NCBI GenBank assembly: GCA_038232255.1
Contig: JBBSIF010000093.1
Location: 1 to 10,291 of the forward strand
Source of the DNA: JAWWPG01 sp038232255
GTDB taxonomy: Bacteria > Actinomycetota > Actinomycetes > Propionibacteriales > Nocardioidaceae
Reading direction: 5' to 3'
Length of the DNA: 10,291 bases
Shown: one piece after another, positions 1 to 4,416 of the stretch
Numbering within the stretch: the first letter of the stretch is position 1
Layout: each line of letters starts with the position of its first letter
Program-made: the position numbers and the translations under genes
The notes under the pieces: model-generated
Databases searched by the model: none
What the model saw: the letters and a program-made list of their open reading frames with translations, nothing else
Told to the model about the DNA's origin: nothing

Positions 1-1328
1 GGGACGACGGAGCCCTTGGGCGTCGGGGCGCTCGCGCCGACCTGCCTGAGCCGGTGGCCCACGTCGCTGACGAGCGGGCCGTGCCGCGTGGACCGGACGG
101 TGATCGTCACCGCCTCCTCGCCCGCGATCTCGAACCTCTCCCGGCGCGTCCGCAAGGCCAGCCAATGCCCGTCGTAGCGGTACCGCTCGGCCGTCACCTT
201 CTCCAGATAGAGGTCCTCGGTGTCGGGAGAGAGATTCGTGAAGCCCCACGCGATGTCGGCGTTGTGGCCGATGACCACGCCCGGCAGCCCGGCGAACGTG
301 AAGCCCGCGACGTCGAAGGGACACTCGACGTCGACGGTCGTGCAGTGCAGGCCCATCTGGTACCAGATGCCGGGCATCGAGGCATCGAGGTGCGGGTCGT
401 TGGCGAGGATCGGCATGCCGCTCGCCGTGTGCGCACCCGAGACCGCCCAGGCGTTCGAGCCGATACCGTCCCCGGTGCCGAGGACGTTGCGCAGACCTGA
501 CGCGGAGCTGCCGGCTGCGGCCATGGCGCGCAGCGCGGGGGGCACGACGAAGGCAGGACGTGCTGGCGGCCGGGGAGCTGCAGGTGTGGCGTCCTGCTCA
601 TAAGTATAAGTACCACCGACCACCGCGCCCTGGTTGACGATGGGTCGATGCTCGTCGTACGGGTACGGCGGGTAGAGCTCGGCGATCTGGTCGGCCGACA
701 GCCTCGCGGACGCGAGGGAACGGTCGACCTCGTCCTGGTAGTTGGACCCGAGGTTCCACGCCATCGCCTTGAGCCACGCGAGGGAGTCGACGGGCGTCCA
801 CGGGGCGGGCGTGTAGTCCAGGCCGTCGAGGCCCAGTGCGGCGTACTCGAGGGACAGTCGGGACCCGTCGTGGTCCAGGAGATAGGCGTTGACGCCGTCG
901 GCGTACGACTGCAGATAGCCCCGCGTGGCCGGCGCCAAGAGCGGGAGCTCCCACTCCGCGACCCGCCGCCAGCCGAGGGTCCGCACAAACATGTCGGTCT
1001 TCAGCGCCGTCCTGCCGAACATCGAGCTCAGCGTTCCGGCGGTCAGATGGCGGCGGATGTCCATCTCGAAGAAGCGGTCCTGCGCCTGCACGAACCCCTG
1101 CGCGAAGAACAGGTCGCTGGCCGAGTCGGCATAGAGCTGAGGAATTCCCGCGCCGTCGCGCAGCACCGAGACCGGGTGCTCCAGTCCGGCCACGTCGATC
1201 GTGCCGGTGGTCTGCGGGAGCGAGCGATGCACCGCCCAGACGACCGTGAGAACCCCCGCCACGACGGCGAGCACCAGGAGAGCTGCTCCCCAGCTCGCGA
1301 TCTTCAGCAGGCGGGGCACGGCGCCCAT
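1..1328 (-). CDS. Penicillin acylase-family N-terminal nucleophile hydrolase, membrane-anchored (3' end beyond window)
   Basis: The frame is open from ATG 1328 to the left edge: 442 codons with no stop, so the C-terminal part is missing (family members are usually 700-850 aa). The N-terminus is basic and then hydrophobic (about residues 10-32), suggesting a signal anchor with the enzyme outside the membrane. Family landmarks appear in order: an alpha-chain region (FFAQGFVQAQDRFFEMD, about residues 73-89), a Pro/Ala-rich linker, then GSNAWAVSG. Its Ser291 (codon 458-456) is the expected autoprocessing and catalytic residue starting the beta chain. NDPHL, the GLPGVVIGHNADIAWGFTN block and TRHGPLV follow. 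The family hydrolyses amide bonds of acylated substrates (beta-lactams, N-acyl-homoserine lactones, others); the substrate here cannot be read. No good Shine-Dalgarno precedes ATG 1328, so the start is probable, not certain. It is transcribed divergently from the zinc-ribbon gene. Confidence 0.93.
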   Translation of the reverse strand, partial: MGAVPRLLKIASWGAALLVLAVVAGVLTVVWAVHRSLPQTTGTIDVAGLEHPVSVLRDGAGIPQLYADSASDLFFAQGFVQAQDRFFEMDIRRHLTAGTLSSMFGRTALKTDMFVRTLGWRRVAEWELPLLAPATRGYLQSYADGVNAYLLDHDGSRLSLEYAALGLDGLDYTPAPWTPVDSLAWLKAMAWNLGSNYQDEVDRSLASARLSADQIAELYPPYPYDEHRPIVNQGAVVGGTYTYEQDATPAAPRPPARPAFVVPPALRAMAAAGSSASGLRNVLGTGDGIGSNAWAVSGAHTASGMPILANDPHLDASMPGIWYQMGLHCTTVDVECPFDVAGFTFAGLPGVVIGHNADIAWGFTNLSPDTEDLYLEKVTAERYRYDGHWLALRTRRERFEIAGEEAVTITVRSTRHGPLVSDVGHRLRQVGASAPTPKGSVV

Positions 1329-1357
1329 TGTGCCGGGGCGAGGCGAGCGCGCGACCT

Positions 1358-1386
1358 TTGCATCCCGTCGGTGCCTGACGCACAAT
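1358..1386 (+). promoter_or_regulatory. Possible promoter of the zinc-ribbon gene
   Basis: TTGCAT (1358-1363) and CACAAT (1381-1386) are separated by 17 bp and would place the transcription start near 1393. That is just upstream of the CIRCE operator, the usual arrangement for HrcA-controlled genes. Both hexamers match consensus only partly (3/6 and 4/6), so the call rests mostly on spacing and on position relative to the operator. Confidence 0.35.
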
Positions 1387-1397
1387 GGACGATGCGC

Positions 1398-1424
1398 TTA
1401 GCAGTCGCTGGCTGTGAGTGCTAA
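1398..1424 (+). promoter_or_regulatory. CIRCE element (HrcA operator)
   Basis: The left half TTAGCAGTC (1398-1406), a 9-base spacer and the right half GAGTGCTAA (1416-1424) match the CIRCE consensus TTAGCACTC-N9-GAGTGCTAA with one mismatch (C to G at 1404). CIRCE is the binding site of the heat-shock repressor HrcA and normally lies in the promoter or 5' leader of groESL and hrcA/dnaK operons. Here it is 39 bp upstream of the GTG start of the FmdB-type gene and 70 bp upstream of the divergent acylase start. It most likely controls the former and could also affect the latter. Confidence 0.9.
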
Positions 1425-1447
1425 CCGGTGCCGGTGCAGGCGTTTCA

Positions 1448-1456
1448 GAGGAAGGA
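1448..1456 (+). promoter_or_regulatory. Ribosome binding site fixing the GTG start at 1463
   Basis: The purine run GAGGAAGGA (1448-1456) ends 6 bases before GTG 1463. It supports that start over the in-frame ATG at 1418, which lies inside the CIRCE element and would add 15 residues never seen before the conserved MP-Y-Y-C N-terminus of this family. Confidence 0.8.
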
Positions 1457-1462
1457 CCCTTC

Positions 1463-1897
1463 GTGCCCGTCTACCAGTACGCCTGTACCGAGTGCGGCGA
1501 GGAGCTCGAGGCTCGGCAGAGCTTCACCGACGACGCCCTCACCGTCTGCCCAGCCTGCAGCGGCCGGCTGCGCAAGGTCCTCACTGCGGTTGGTGTCGTC
1601 TTCAAGGGTTCGGGTTTCTACCGCAATGACAGCCGTGCGTCGGCTCAGTCCGGTGAGTCCGGTGAGTCCGGTGGGTCCGGTGAGTCCGGTACGACGACCA
1701 CGACCGGTGAGAAGTCCAGCAGCGGCAAGCCCGAGTCCGGGTCGACGTCCACCGGCTCGGGCGAGTCCGGCTCGGCGCCGACATCCGACAAGGGGTCGGG
1801 CGGCAAGAGCTCGTCCAACGGTGGACCACCCGGAAAGACGGCGTCTCCCAAGGGCTCGGCCGGTGGCTCCAAGCCGGCGGCTGCCGCGGCGCGCTGA
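1463..1897 (+). CDS. ruc: FmdB-family zinc ribbon protein with disordered tail, Ruc-like redox-regulated chaperone
   Basis: This is a 144-aa protein starting at GTG 1463. Residues 1-52 form a compact FmdB-type zinc ribbon (PVYQYACTECGEE...VCPACSGRL) with cysteines C8, C11, C29 and C32 as the zinc ligands. From about residue 53 to the end the chain is Ser/Gly/Thr/Lys-rich with no Cys and no aromatic residues, so it is almost certainly disordered. Mycobacterium tuberculosis Rv0991c (Ruc) has the same plan: a four-Cys zinc ribbon plus disordered C-terminus. It is a chaperone activated by oxidation and belongs to the HrcA regulon. The CIRCE element upstream here is strong independent support for orthology. 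Expected role: holding unfolded cytoplasmic proteins during heat or oxidative stress for DnaK-type refolding. Chaperone activity is inferred. The safe minimal name is FmdB-family zinc ribbon protein. Confidence 0.88.
   Translation: MPVYQYACTECGEELEARQSFTDDALTVCPACSGRLRKVLTAVGVVFKGSGFYRNDSRASAQSGESGESGGSGESGTTTTTGEKSSSGKPESGSTSTGSGESGSAPTSDKGSGGKSSSNGGPPGKTASPKGSAGGSKPAAAAAR
1649..1690 (+). repeat. 9-bp tandem repeat in the zinc-ribbon tail
   Basis: The unit TCCGGTGAG is repeated 4.7 times (units at 1649, 1658, 1667 with one change, 1676, partial 1685). It is in frame and encodes Ser-Gly-Glu/Gly triplets. Such a repeat can change copy number by slippage without shifting the frame, altering only the length of the disordered tail. 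Confidence 0.85.
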
Positions 1898-1938
1898 CCC
1901 CGCCGGCGGCTGCCGCATCCCGGTGTCCCGCCCGCGGA

Positions 1939-1974
1939 TGCGCCTGTGGACGACGGCTGCGCCTGTGGACGACG
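1939..1974 (+). repeat. Pair of 17-bp direct repeats with DnaA-box-like cores
   Basis: TGCGCCTGTGGACGACG occurs identically at 1939-1955 and 1958-1974 (19-bp period) in the 113-bp gap between the zinc-ribbon gene and the SAF gene. Read on the minus strand, the core TCGTCCACA fits the degenerate actinobacterial DnaA-box pattern (Y-Y-V-TCCACA). The pair sits directly upstream of the putative SAF promoter, so it may be an operator or DnaA-titrating site. Function is inferred; the repeat itself is plain in the sequence. Confidence 0.75.
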
Positions 1975-1998
1975 AAAGGGCTGAGGCTCGCGTTCTTC

Positions 1999-2004
1999 TA
2001 GCGT
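1999..2004 (+). promoter_or_regulatory. Possible -10 box of the SAF gene
   Basis: TAGCGT ends 6 bases before the ATG, predicting a transcript that starts at or within a base of the start codon (leaderless). No convincing -35 box is seen 17 bp upstream. The same hexamer, also preceded by C, occurs upstream of mscL. Confidence 0.35.
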
Positions 2005-2010
2005 TGCCTG

Positions 2011-2631
2011 ATGGTCGATCTCCGCGCGTTTTCCACGACCGCCCGCCGGTTGACGGTCCGGCACCGTCGCGTCCTTGGTGCCCTGCTGGCCGCTCTCGCG
2101 GTCCTGGTGCTCGTCGAGACGCTCTCGCCAGCAACCCCTTCCCTGCAGGCGGTCGTCATGACGGCGCGCGACGTGAGAAGCGGCACCACCCTCGCGGGTT
2201 CCGACCTCACCGTGCAACAGGTTCCGCGAGGCCTTGTCCCCTCCGGAGCCGCATCGGCGCTCGGGGAGGTTCTCGGCAGGGTCGTGGCCGGACCCATGCG
2301 CGCCGGGGAGACCGTGACCGACCGGCGCCTGCTCGGGCGGTCGTTGCTGTCCGGCTATCCCCCTGGGCTGGTGGCCACGCCGGTCCGGATCAGGGACGCG
2401 GCCGTGGTCGACCTCCTGCAGGTAGGTGACGAGATCAGCGTCTATGCGGCCGGGAGGGACGCGTCGTACGCCGACCTCGTCGTCGAACGGGTGCCGGTCG
2501 TCACCCTCCCGCAGGTCGATGACCAGGCTCAACAAGGCGGCTTGGTGGTGCTCGCCGTCACTGCTCAGCAGGCTGCGGCTCTCGCGGAGGCCAGCGCCAC
2601 CGCGCCGCTGTCGGTGGCGCTGCTGCGCTGA
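2011..2631 (+). CDS. SAF domain-containing protein, CpaB/RcpC-like, single-pass membrane protein
   Basis: This is a 206-aa protein. A basic N-terminus (RRLTVRHRR, residues 12-20) precedes one membrane helix (about 21-36), so the rest is probably extracytoplasmic. Residues about 46-108 look like a SAF domain: AVVMTARDVRSGTTLAGSDL, then a V-P-x-G-L-V-P segment, then GRVVAGPMRAGETVTDRRLLG. The SAF fold occurs in antifreeze proteins, sialic acid synthases, FlgA and the pilus assembly protein CpaB. The C-terminal half (L-x-VGDEISVYAAG..., LVVLAVTAQQAAALA...) resembles the RcpC/CpaB continuation. No other pilus (tad/flp) gene lies in the window, so a pilus role cannot be claimed. The ATG abuts a -10-like box; no Shine-Dalgarno is visible. 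It lies 113 bp after the zinc-ribbon gene on the same strand but probably has its own promoter. Confidence 0.85.
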   Translation: MVDLRAFSTTARRLTVRHRRVLGALLAALAVLVLVETLSPATPSLQAVVMTARDVRSGTTLAGSDLTVQQVPRGLVPSGAASALGEVLGRVVAGPMRAGETVTDRRLLGRSLLSGYPPGLVATPVRIRDAAVVDLLQVGDEISVYAAGRDASYADLVVERVPVVTLPQVDDQAQQGGLVVLAVTAQQAAALAEASATAPLSVALLR

Positions 2632-2672
2632 CCACCCGACGACCACAGGACCGCTGGCCGGCGCCGCTCTGC

Positions 2673-2678
2673 TAGCGT
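2673..2678 (+). promoter_or_regulatory. Possible -10 box for mscL
   Basis: TAGCGT within GCTAGCGTCTGC resembles the SAF-gene element at 1999. It would start transcription near 2685, just before the 11-bp repeat array, giving mscL an unusually long leader of about 138 nt. There is no clear -35 box, so this is tentative. Confidence 0.3.
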
Positions 2679-2687
2679 CTGCGACCC

Positions 2688-2753
2688 CGCCATCGACCCG
2701 CCATCGACCCGCGTTCGATCCGCCATCGACCCGCGTTCGACCCGCCACCGACT
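2688..2753 (+). repeat. Six 11-bp tandem repeats upstream of mscL
   Basis: Six contiguous 11-bp units begin at 2688, 2699, 2710, 2721, 2732 and 2743. Units 1, 2 and 4 are CGCCATCGACC; unit 3 is CGCGTTCGATC, unit 5 CGCGTTCGACC and unit 6 CGCCACCGACT. The two versions alternate after unit 2, giving a 22-bp higher-order period. Eleven bases is about one helical turn, so every unit faces the same side of the DNA. The array is outside any gene I can support. Confidence 0.85.
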
Positions 2754-2805
2754 GGGCAGCAGATGGCAAGCGCCCGGTCCGGCACGACCGACAGGACGAG
2801 TCATC

Positions 2806-2826
2806 ATGCAGAGCAGCGCTCCATGA
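2806..2826 (+). CDS. Possible 6-codon leader ORF overlapping the mscL start
   Basis: ATG 2806 opens a six-residue reading frame (MQSSAP). Its TGA (2824-2826) overlaps the mscL ATG (2823-2825) as ATGA. A Shine-Dalgarno-like AGGACGAG (2792-2799) ends 6 bases before this ATG, whereas mscL itself has no good site of its own. This suggests mscL may be translated by termination-reinitiation from the mini-ORF. It is too short to judge by codon use and could be chance. Confidence 0.35.
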   Translation: MQSSAP

Positions 2827-3212
2827 AGGGGTTTCGAGGCTTCGTCCTTCGAGGCAACCTCGTCGAGCTCGCCGTCGCGTTCATCATGGCGGCCGCCTTC
2901 ACCGCGGTCGTGACCGCCTTCGTGCAGGTCATCCTGGATCTCGTCGGCAAGATCGGCGGCTCCCCCGACTTCTCCGACTACCGCCCCGGCGGCGTCCATG
3001 TCGGCGTATTCCTGACATCCCTCGTCGCGTTCCTGGTGCTGTCCGCGGTCGTGTACTTCCTCGTCGTCGTGCCCTATCTGACCGCGCGCGAGCACTTCTC
3101 CCCAGGGCGGGACGACGCGGCGCCGACCGAGGACATCGTGCTGCTGACCGAGATCCGCGATCTGCTCCGCGGTCGGAACGAGAACGGCAGGGGCAGCGTC
3201 AGCGGCTCCTAG
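2823..3212 (+). CDS. mscL: Large-conductance mechanosensitive channel MscL
   Basis: This is a 129-aa protein, close to the usual 125-140 aa. It opens with MKGFRGFVLRGNLVELAVAF, the amphipathic N-terminal helix and start of TM1 typical of MscL. TM1 covers about residues 14-41. A short extracytoplasmic loop (GGSPDFSDYRPGG) follows, then TM2 (about 59-85, rich in Val/Leu/Phe), and a C-terminal cytoplasmic helix (TEDIVLLTEIRDLLR) before a charged tail. MscL forms a homopentameric pore in the inner membrane that opens at high membrane tension and releases solutes during hypo-osmotic shock. ATG 2823 is chosen because the family always begins near M-x-G-F; the longer in-frame start at 2763 adds 20 unrelated residues. 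The gene meets the minus-strand small gene tail to tail with a 4-bp overlap. Confidence 0.96.
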   Translation: MKGFRGFVLRGNLVELAVAFIMAAAFTAVVTAFVQVILDLVGKIGGSPDFSDYRPGGVHVGVFLTSLVAFLVLSAVVYFLVVVPYLTAREHFSPGRDDAAPTEDIVLLTEIRDLLRGRNENGRGSVSGS

Positions 3213-3385
3213 CTCCCGTGGTGCGGAGGCACGTCCCGGAGGAGCTCCGCGTCGCGCCGGTCGTCGGCCTCGTCCACGTCGGGATCGTCGCCGGGGAGCC
3301 CGTTTGGGAGCACGTCCCCGAAGACCTCCGCCAGCCGTCGGCGCTCTCCCACCGCCGCGGGGTCTCCCGGGTCGCCTGAGCTCAC
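3209..3385 (-). CDS. Small acidic conserved-looking protein, 58 aa, coupled to the SDR gene
   Basis: GTG 3385 starts inside the stop of the upstream SDR gene (GTGA, 4-bp overlap), and the frame ends at TAG 3211-3209. The 58 residues are very acidic and Pro/Gly-rich: a Gly/Asp/Pro N-terminus, the helical stretch GERRRLAEVFGDVLPNG (13-29), an Asp-rich middle, then DAELLRDVPPHHGS at the C-terminus. From memory, short actinobacterial proteins ending in a similar (L-R-x-x-V-P-P-H-H-G) motif and containing RLAEVFGDVLP are common beside unrelated genes, with no assigned function. There are no membrane segments and no Cys. The 4-bp coupling, helix-tail layout and tight convergent fit with mscL argue that it is real. 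It lies at the end of a longer open frame whose upstream part is only the antisense-frame shadow of the SDR gene. Confidence 0.7.
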   Translation of the reverse strand: MSSGDPGDPAAVGERRRLAEVFGDVLPNGLPGDDPDVDEADDRRDAELLRDVPPHHGS

Positions 3386-3395
3386 CGCGGTGAGC
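3380..3395. repeat. 16-bp perfect palindrome across the SDR/small-gene junction
   Basis: GCTCACCGCGGTGAGC reads the same on both strands and could form a 6-bp stem with a CGCG loop in RNA. On the minus strand the right arm holds the GTG start of the 58-aa gene and the TGA of the SDR gene. Folding would hide the start until a ribosome finishing the SDR gene opens it. Confidence 0.6.
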
Positions 3396-4284
3396 CCGGC
3401 TGCACCCAGTCGGCCTGGAAGACCGGGTGGGCCGGCTTCCAGCCGGTCATCTCGTGCAGCTTCGAGGACGAGATCCGGTGGGACCGGGTCAGCGGTTCGA
3501 GCCGCTCGCCCGCCACCTTGACGGCTAGTCGCGGCAGGTACGCGGGCGGTGGGCGGTGGGCGATCTCCCCGAACACGGCGAGCATCGCGTCCCGGCGTAC
3601 CGGCTCGGCGCCCACGTTGTAGACGCCGCCAGGCGCCTGGAGTGCTGCTGCTACCGCGGAGCCGGCGTCCTCCGGCTGCACGAGATGAGCCCAGCCCTCG
3701 GGCTGCCCGAGTCCGATCGGGCGCCCGGCCCGTGCCCGGTCCAGCATCCAGCCCGTGACCCGGTCCGCTCCGACCAGGCTGCCGAACCGCAGCACGACTG
3801 CTTCCCGGAACGCCGACGTGAAACCCAGCGCGTTGGTCTCGGCGACTGCCGCCGGCTCGAGAGCACCCGTGACGGCAAGTGGGCTGGTCTCGGTGATCCA
3901 GTCGTCCCCGGCGTCGGCGTAGAGGAACGACACCGACTCCTGGACGAGTCGTCGCGCTCCAGCGGCCTCGGCGGCGAGTGCAACGGCCCGCGAACCCTGG
4001 ACGCGGAGCCGGTCGTTGACCCGCCATGCCCCTGGCCGCAGCCCGGTCAACCCAACCGGGATGGACGTGGCGAGGTTGCACACCACATCGCAGCCGCGGA
4101 GAGCCCTCGTGAGAGCGTCGATATCGAACAGCTGCACGCGCACGGGCGTCACACCCGTCGCCTCGAGGGCACGGGCCTTGTCCGCCCCGCGAGCGATACC
4201 GCTGACCTCGTGGCCGTCGGCGAGCATTGCCCGTACGGCGGAGCGTCCCAGCACGCCCGTGGCCCCCGTGACGAAGACCTTCAC
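3382..4284 (-). CDS. Atypical short-chain dehydrogenase/reductase (NAD-dependent epimerase/dehydratase family)
   Basis: This is a 300-aa protein from GTG 4284, chosen because GGAAGGGA (4298-4291) lies 6 bases upstream and the fold begins immediately with VKVFVTGATGVLGRSAV. That is the Rossmann first strand with the nucleotide-binding G7-x-x-G10-x-x-G13 loop. A second NAD(P) landmark is D-V-V-C-N-L-A-T (about residues 73-80). The Ser of ESVSFLYAD fits the SDR active-site region, but the usual Tyr-x-x-x-Lys is not visible where expected; the sequence there is AVAETNALGFTSAFREAVVLRFGSLVG. Catalysis is therefore uncertain, and the protein may bind nucleotide or act on a small metabolite in an unusual way. 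The substrate is unknown. It is the first gene of a two-gene unit with the 58-aa protein. Confidence 0.88.
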   Translation of the reverse strand: MKVFVTGATGVLGRSAVRAMLADGHEVSGIARGADKARALEATGVTPVRVQLFDIDALTRALRGCDVVCNLATSIPVGLTGLRPGAWRVNDRLRVQGSRAVALAAEAAGARRLVQESVSFLYADAGDDWITETSPLAVTGALEPAAVAETNALGFTSAFREAVVLRFGSLVGADRVTGWMLDRARAGRPIGLGQPEGWAHLVQPEDAGSAVAAALQAPGGVYNVGAEPVRRDAMLAVFGEIAHRPPPAYLPRLAVKVAGERLEPLTRSHRISSSKLHEMTGWKPAHPVFQADWVQPGSPR

Positions 4285-4311
4285 ACGCCATCCCTTCCGT
4301 GTGCTGTCCGG

Positions 4312-4317
4312 ACCATA
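4312..4317 (-). promoter_or_regulatory. Possible -10 box of the SDR gene
   Basis: On the minus strand TATGGT (4317 to 4312) would start transcription near 4305, leaving a 20-nt leader that still contains the GGAAGGGA ribosome site. The same hexamer is used before the transglycosylase gene. No clear -35 box is seen. Confidence 0.4.
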
Positions 4318-4403
4318 ACAGACGGCGGTGCGCCTCTCCGCACGGTCGGGGACGCCGTTCGACGTGCGCGGGAGCCGAGTCGACACGCGCGAACCGGGTC
4401 AAG

Positions 4404-4409
4404 CATGAT
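4404..4409 (+). promoter_or_regulatory. Possible -10 box of pgm
   Basis: CATGAT lies 7 bases before ATG 4417, predicting an almost leaderless transcript. It overlaps two alternative in-frame ATGs (4405, 4408). Support is the position and the similar arrangement in front of other genes here; there is no convincing -35 box. Confidence 0.3.
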
Positions 4410-4416
4410 GCGGAGC

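Noticed and set aside
194..1383. Frameshifted or broken genes on the minus strand in the acylase region
   Set aside because: Overlapping minus-strand frames at 194-988 and 598-1383 suggested a break, but the third minus frame is continuous from ATG 1328 to the edge and carries every acylase motif.
1418..1462. ATG 1418 as the zinc-ribbon start
   Set aside because: It lies inside the CIRCE operator, lacks a ribosome site, and adds residues not found in the family. GTG 1463 has a strong site and the canonical N-terminus.
2011..2631. SAF gene as evidence for a pilus (tad/flp) locus
   Set aside because: No TadA ATPase, prepilin peptidase, secretin or Flp pilin is in the window; the SAF domain alone is not specific.
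2688..2753. CRISPR or iteron-based origin for the 11-bp array
   Set aside because: Units are contiguous and too short for CRISPR. There is no Rep gene, AT-rich melting region or other replication feature, and the setting is chromosomal.
1645..2769. 374-aa open frame on the minus strand across ruc and the SAF gene
   Set aside because: It is opposite two well-supported plus-strand genes, has Arg/Gly/Gln-rich shadow composition and spans the non-coding repeats.
2763..2822. ATG 2763 as the mscL start
   Set aside because: It would add 20 polar residues before the conserved MKGF start of MscL.
3556..4416. Long in-frame extension upstream of pgm (an 830-codon open frame)
   Set aside because: The upstream part is the antisense-frame shadow of the SDR gene on the other strand. 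Pgm similarity begins only at MAHPRAGQ (4417), and the length from there matches the family.
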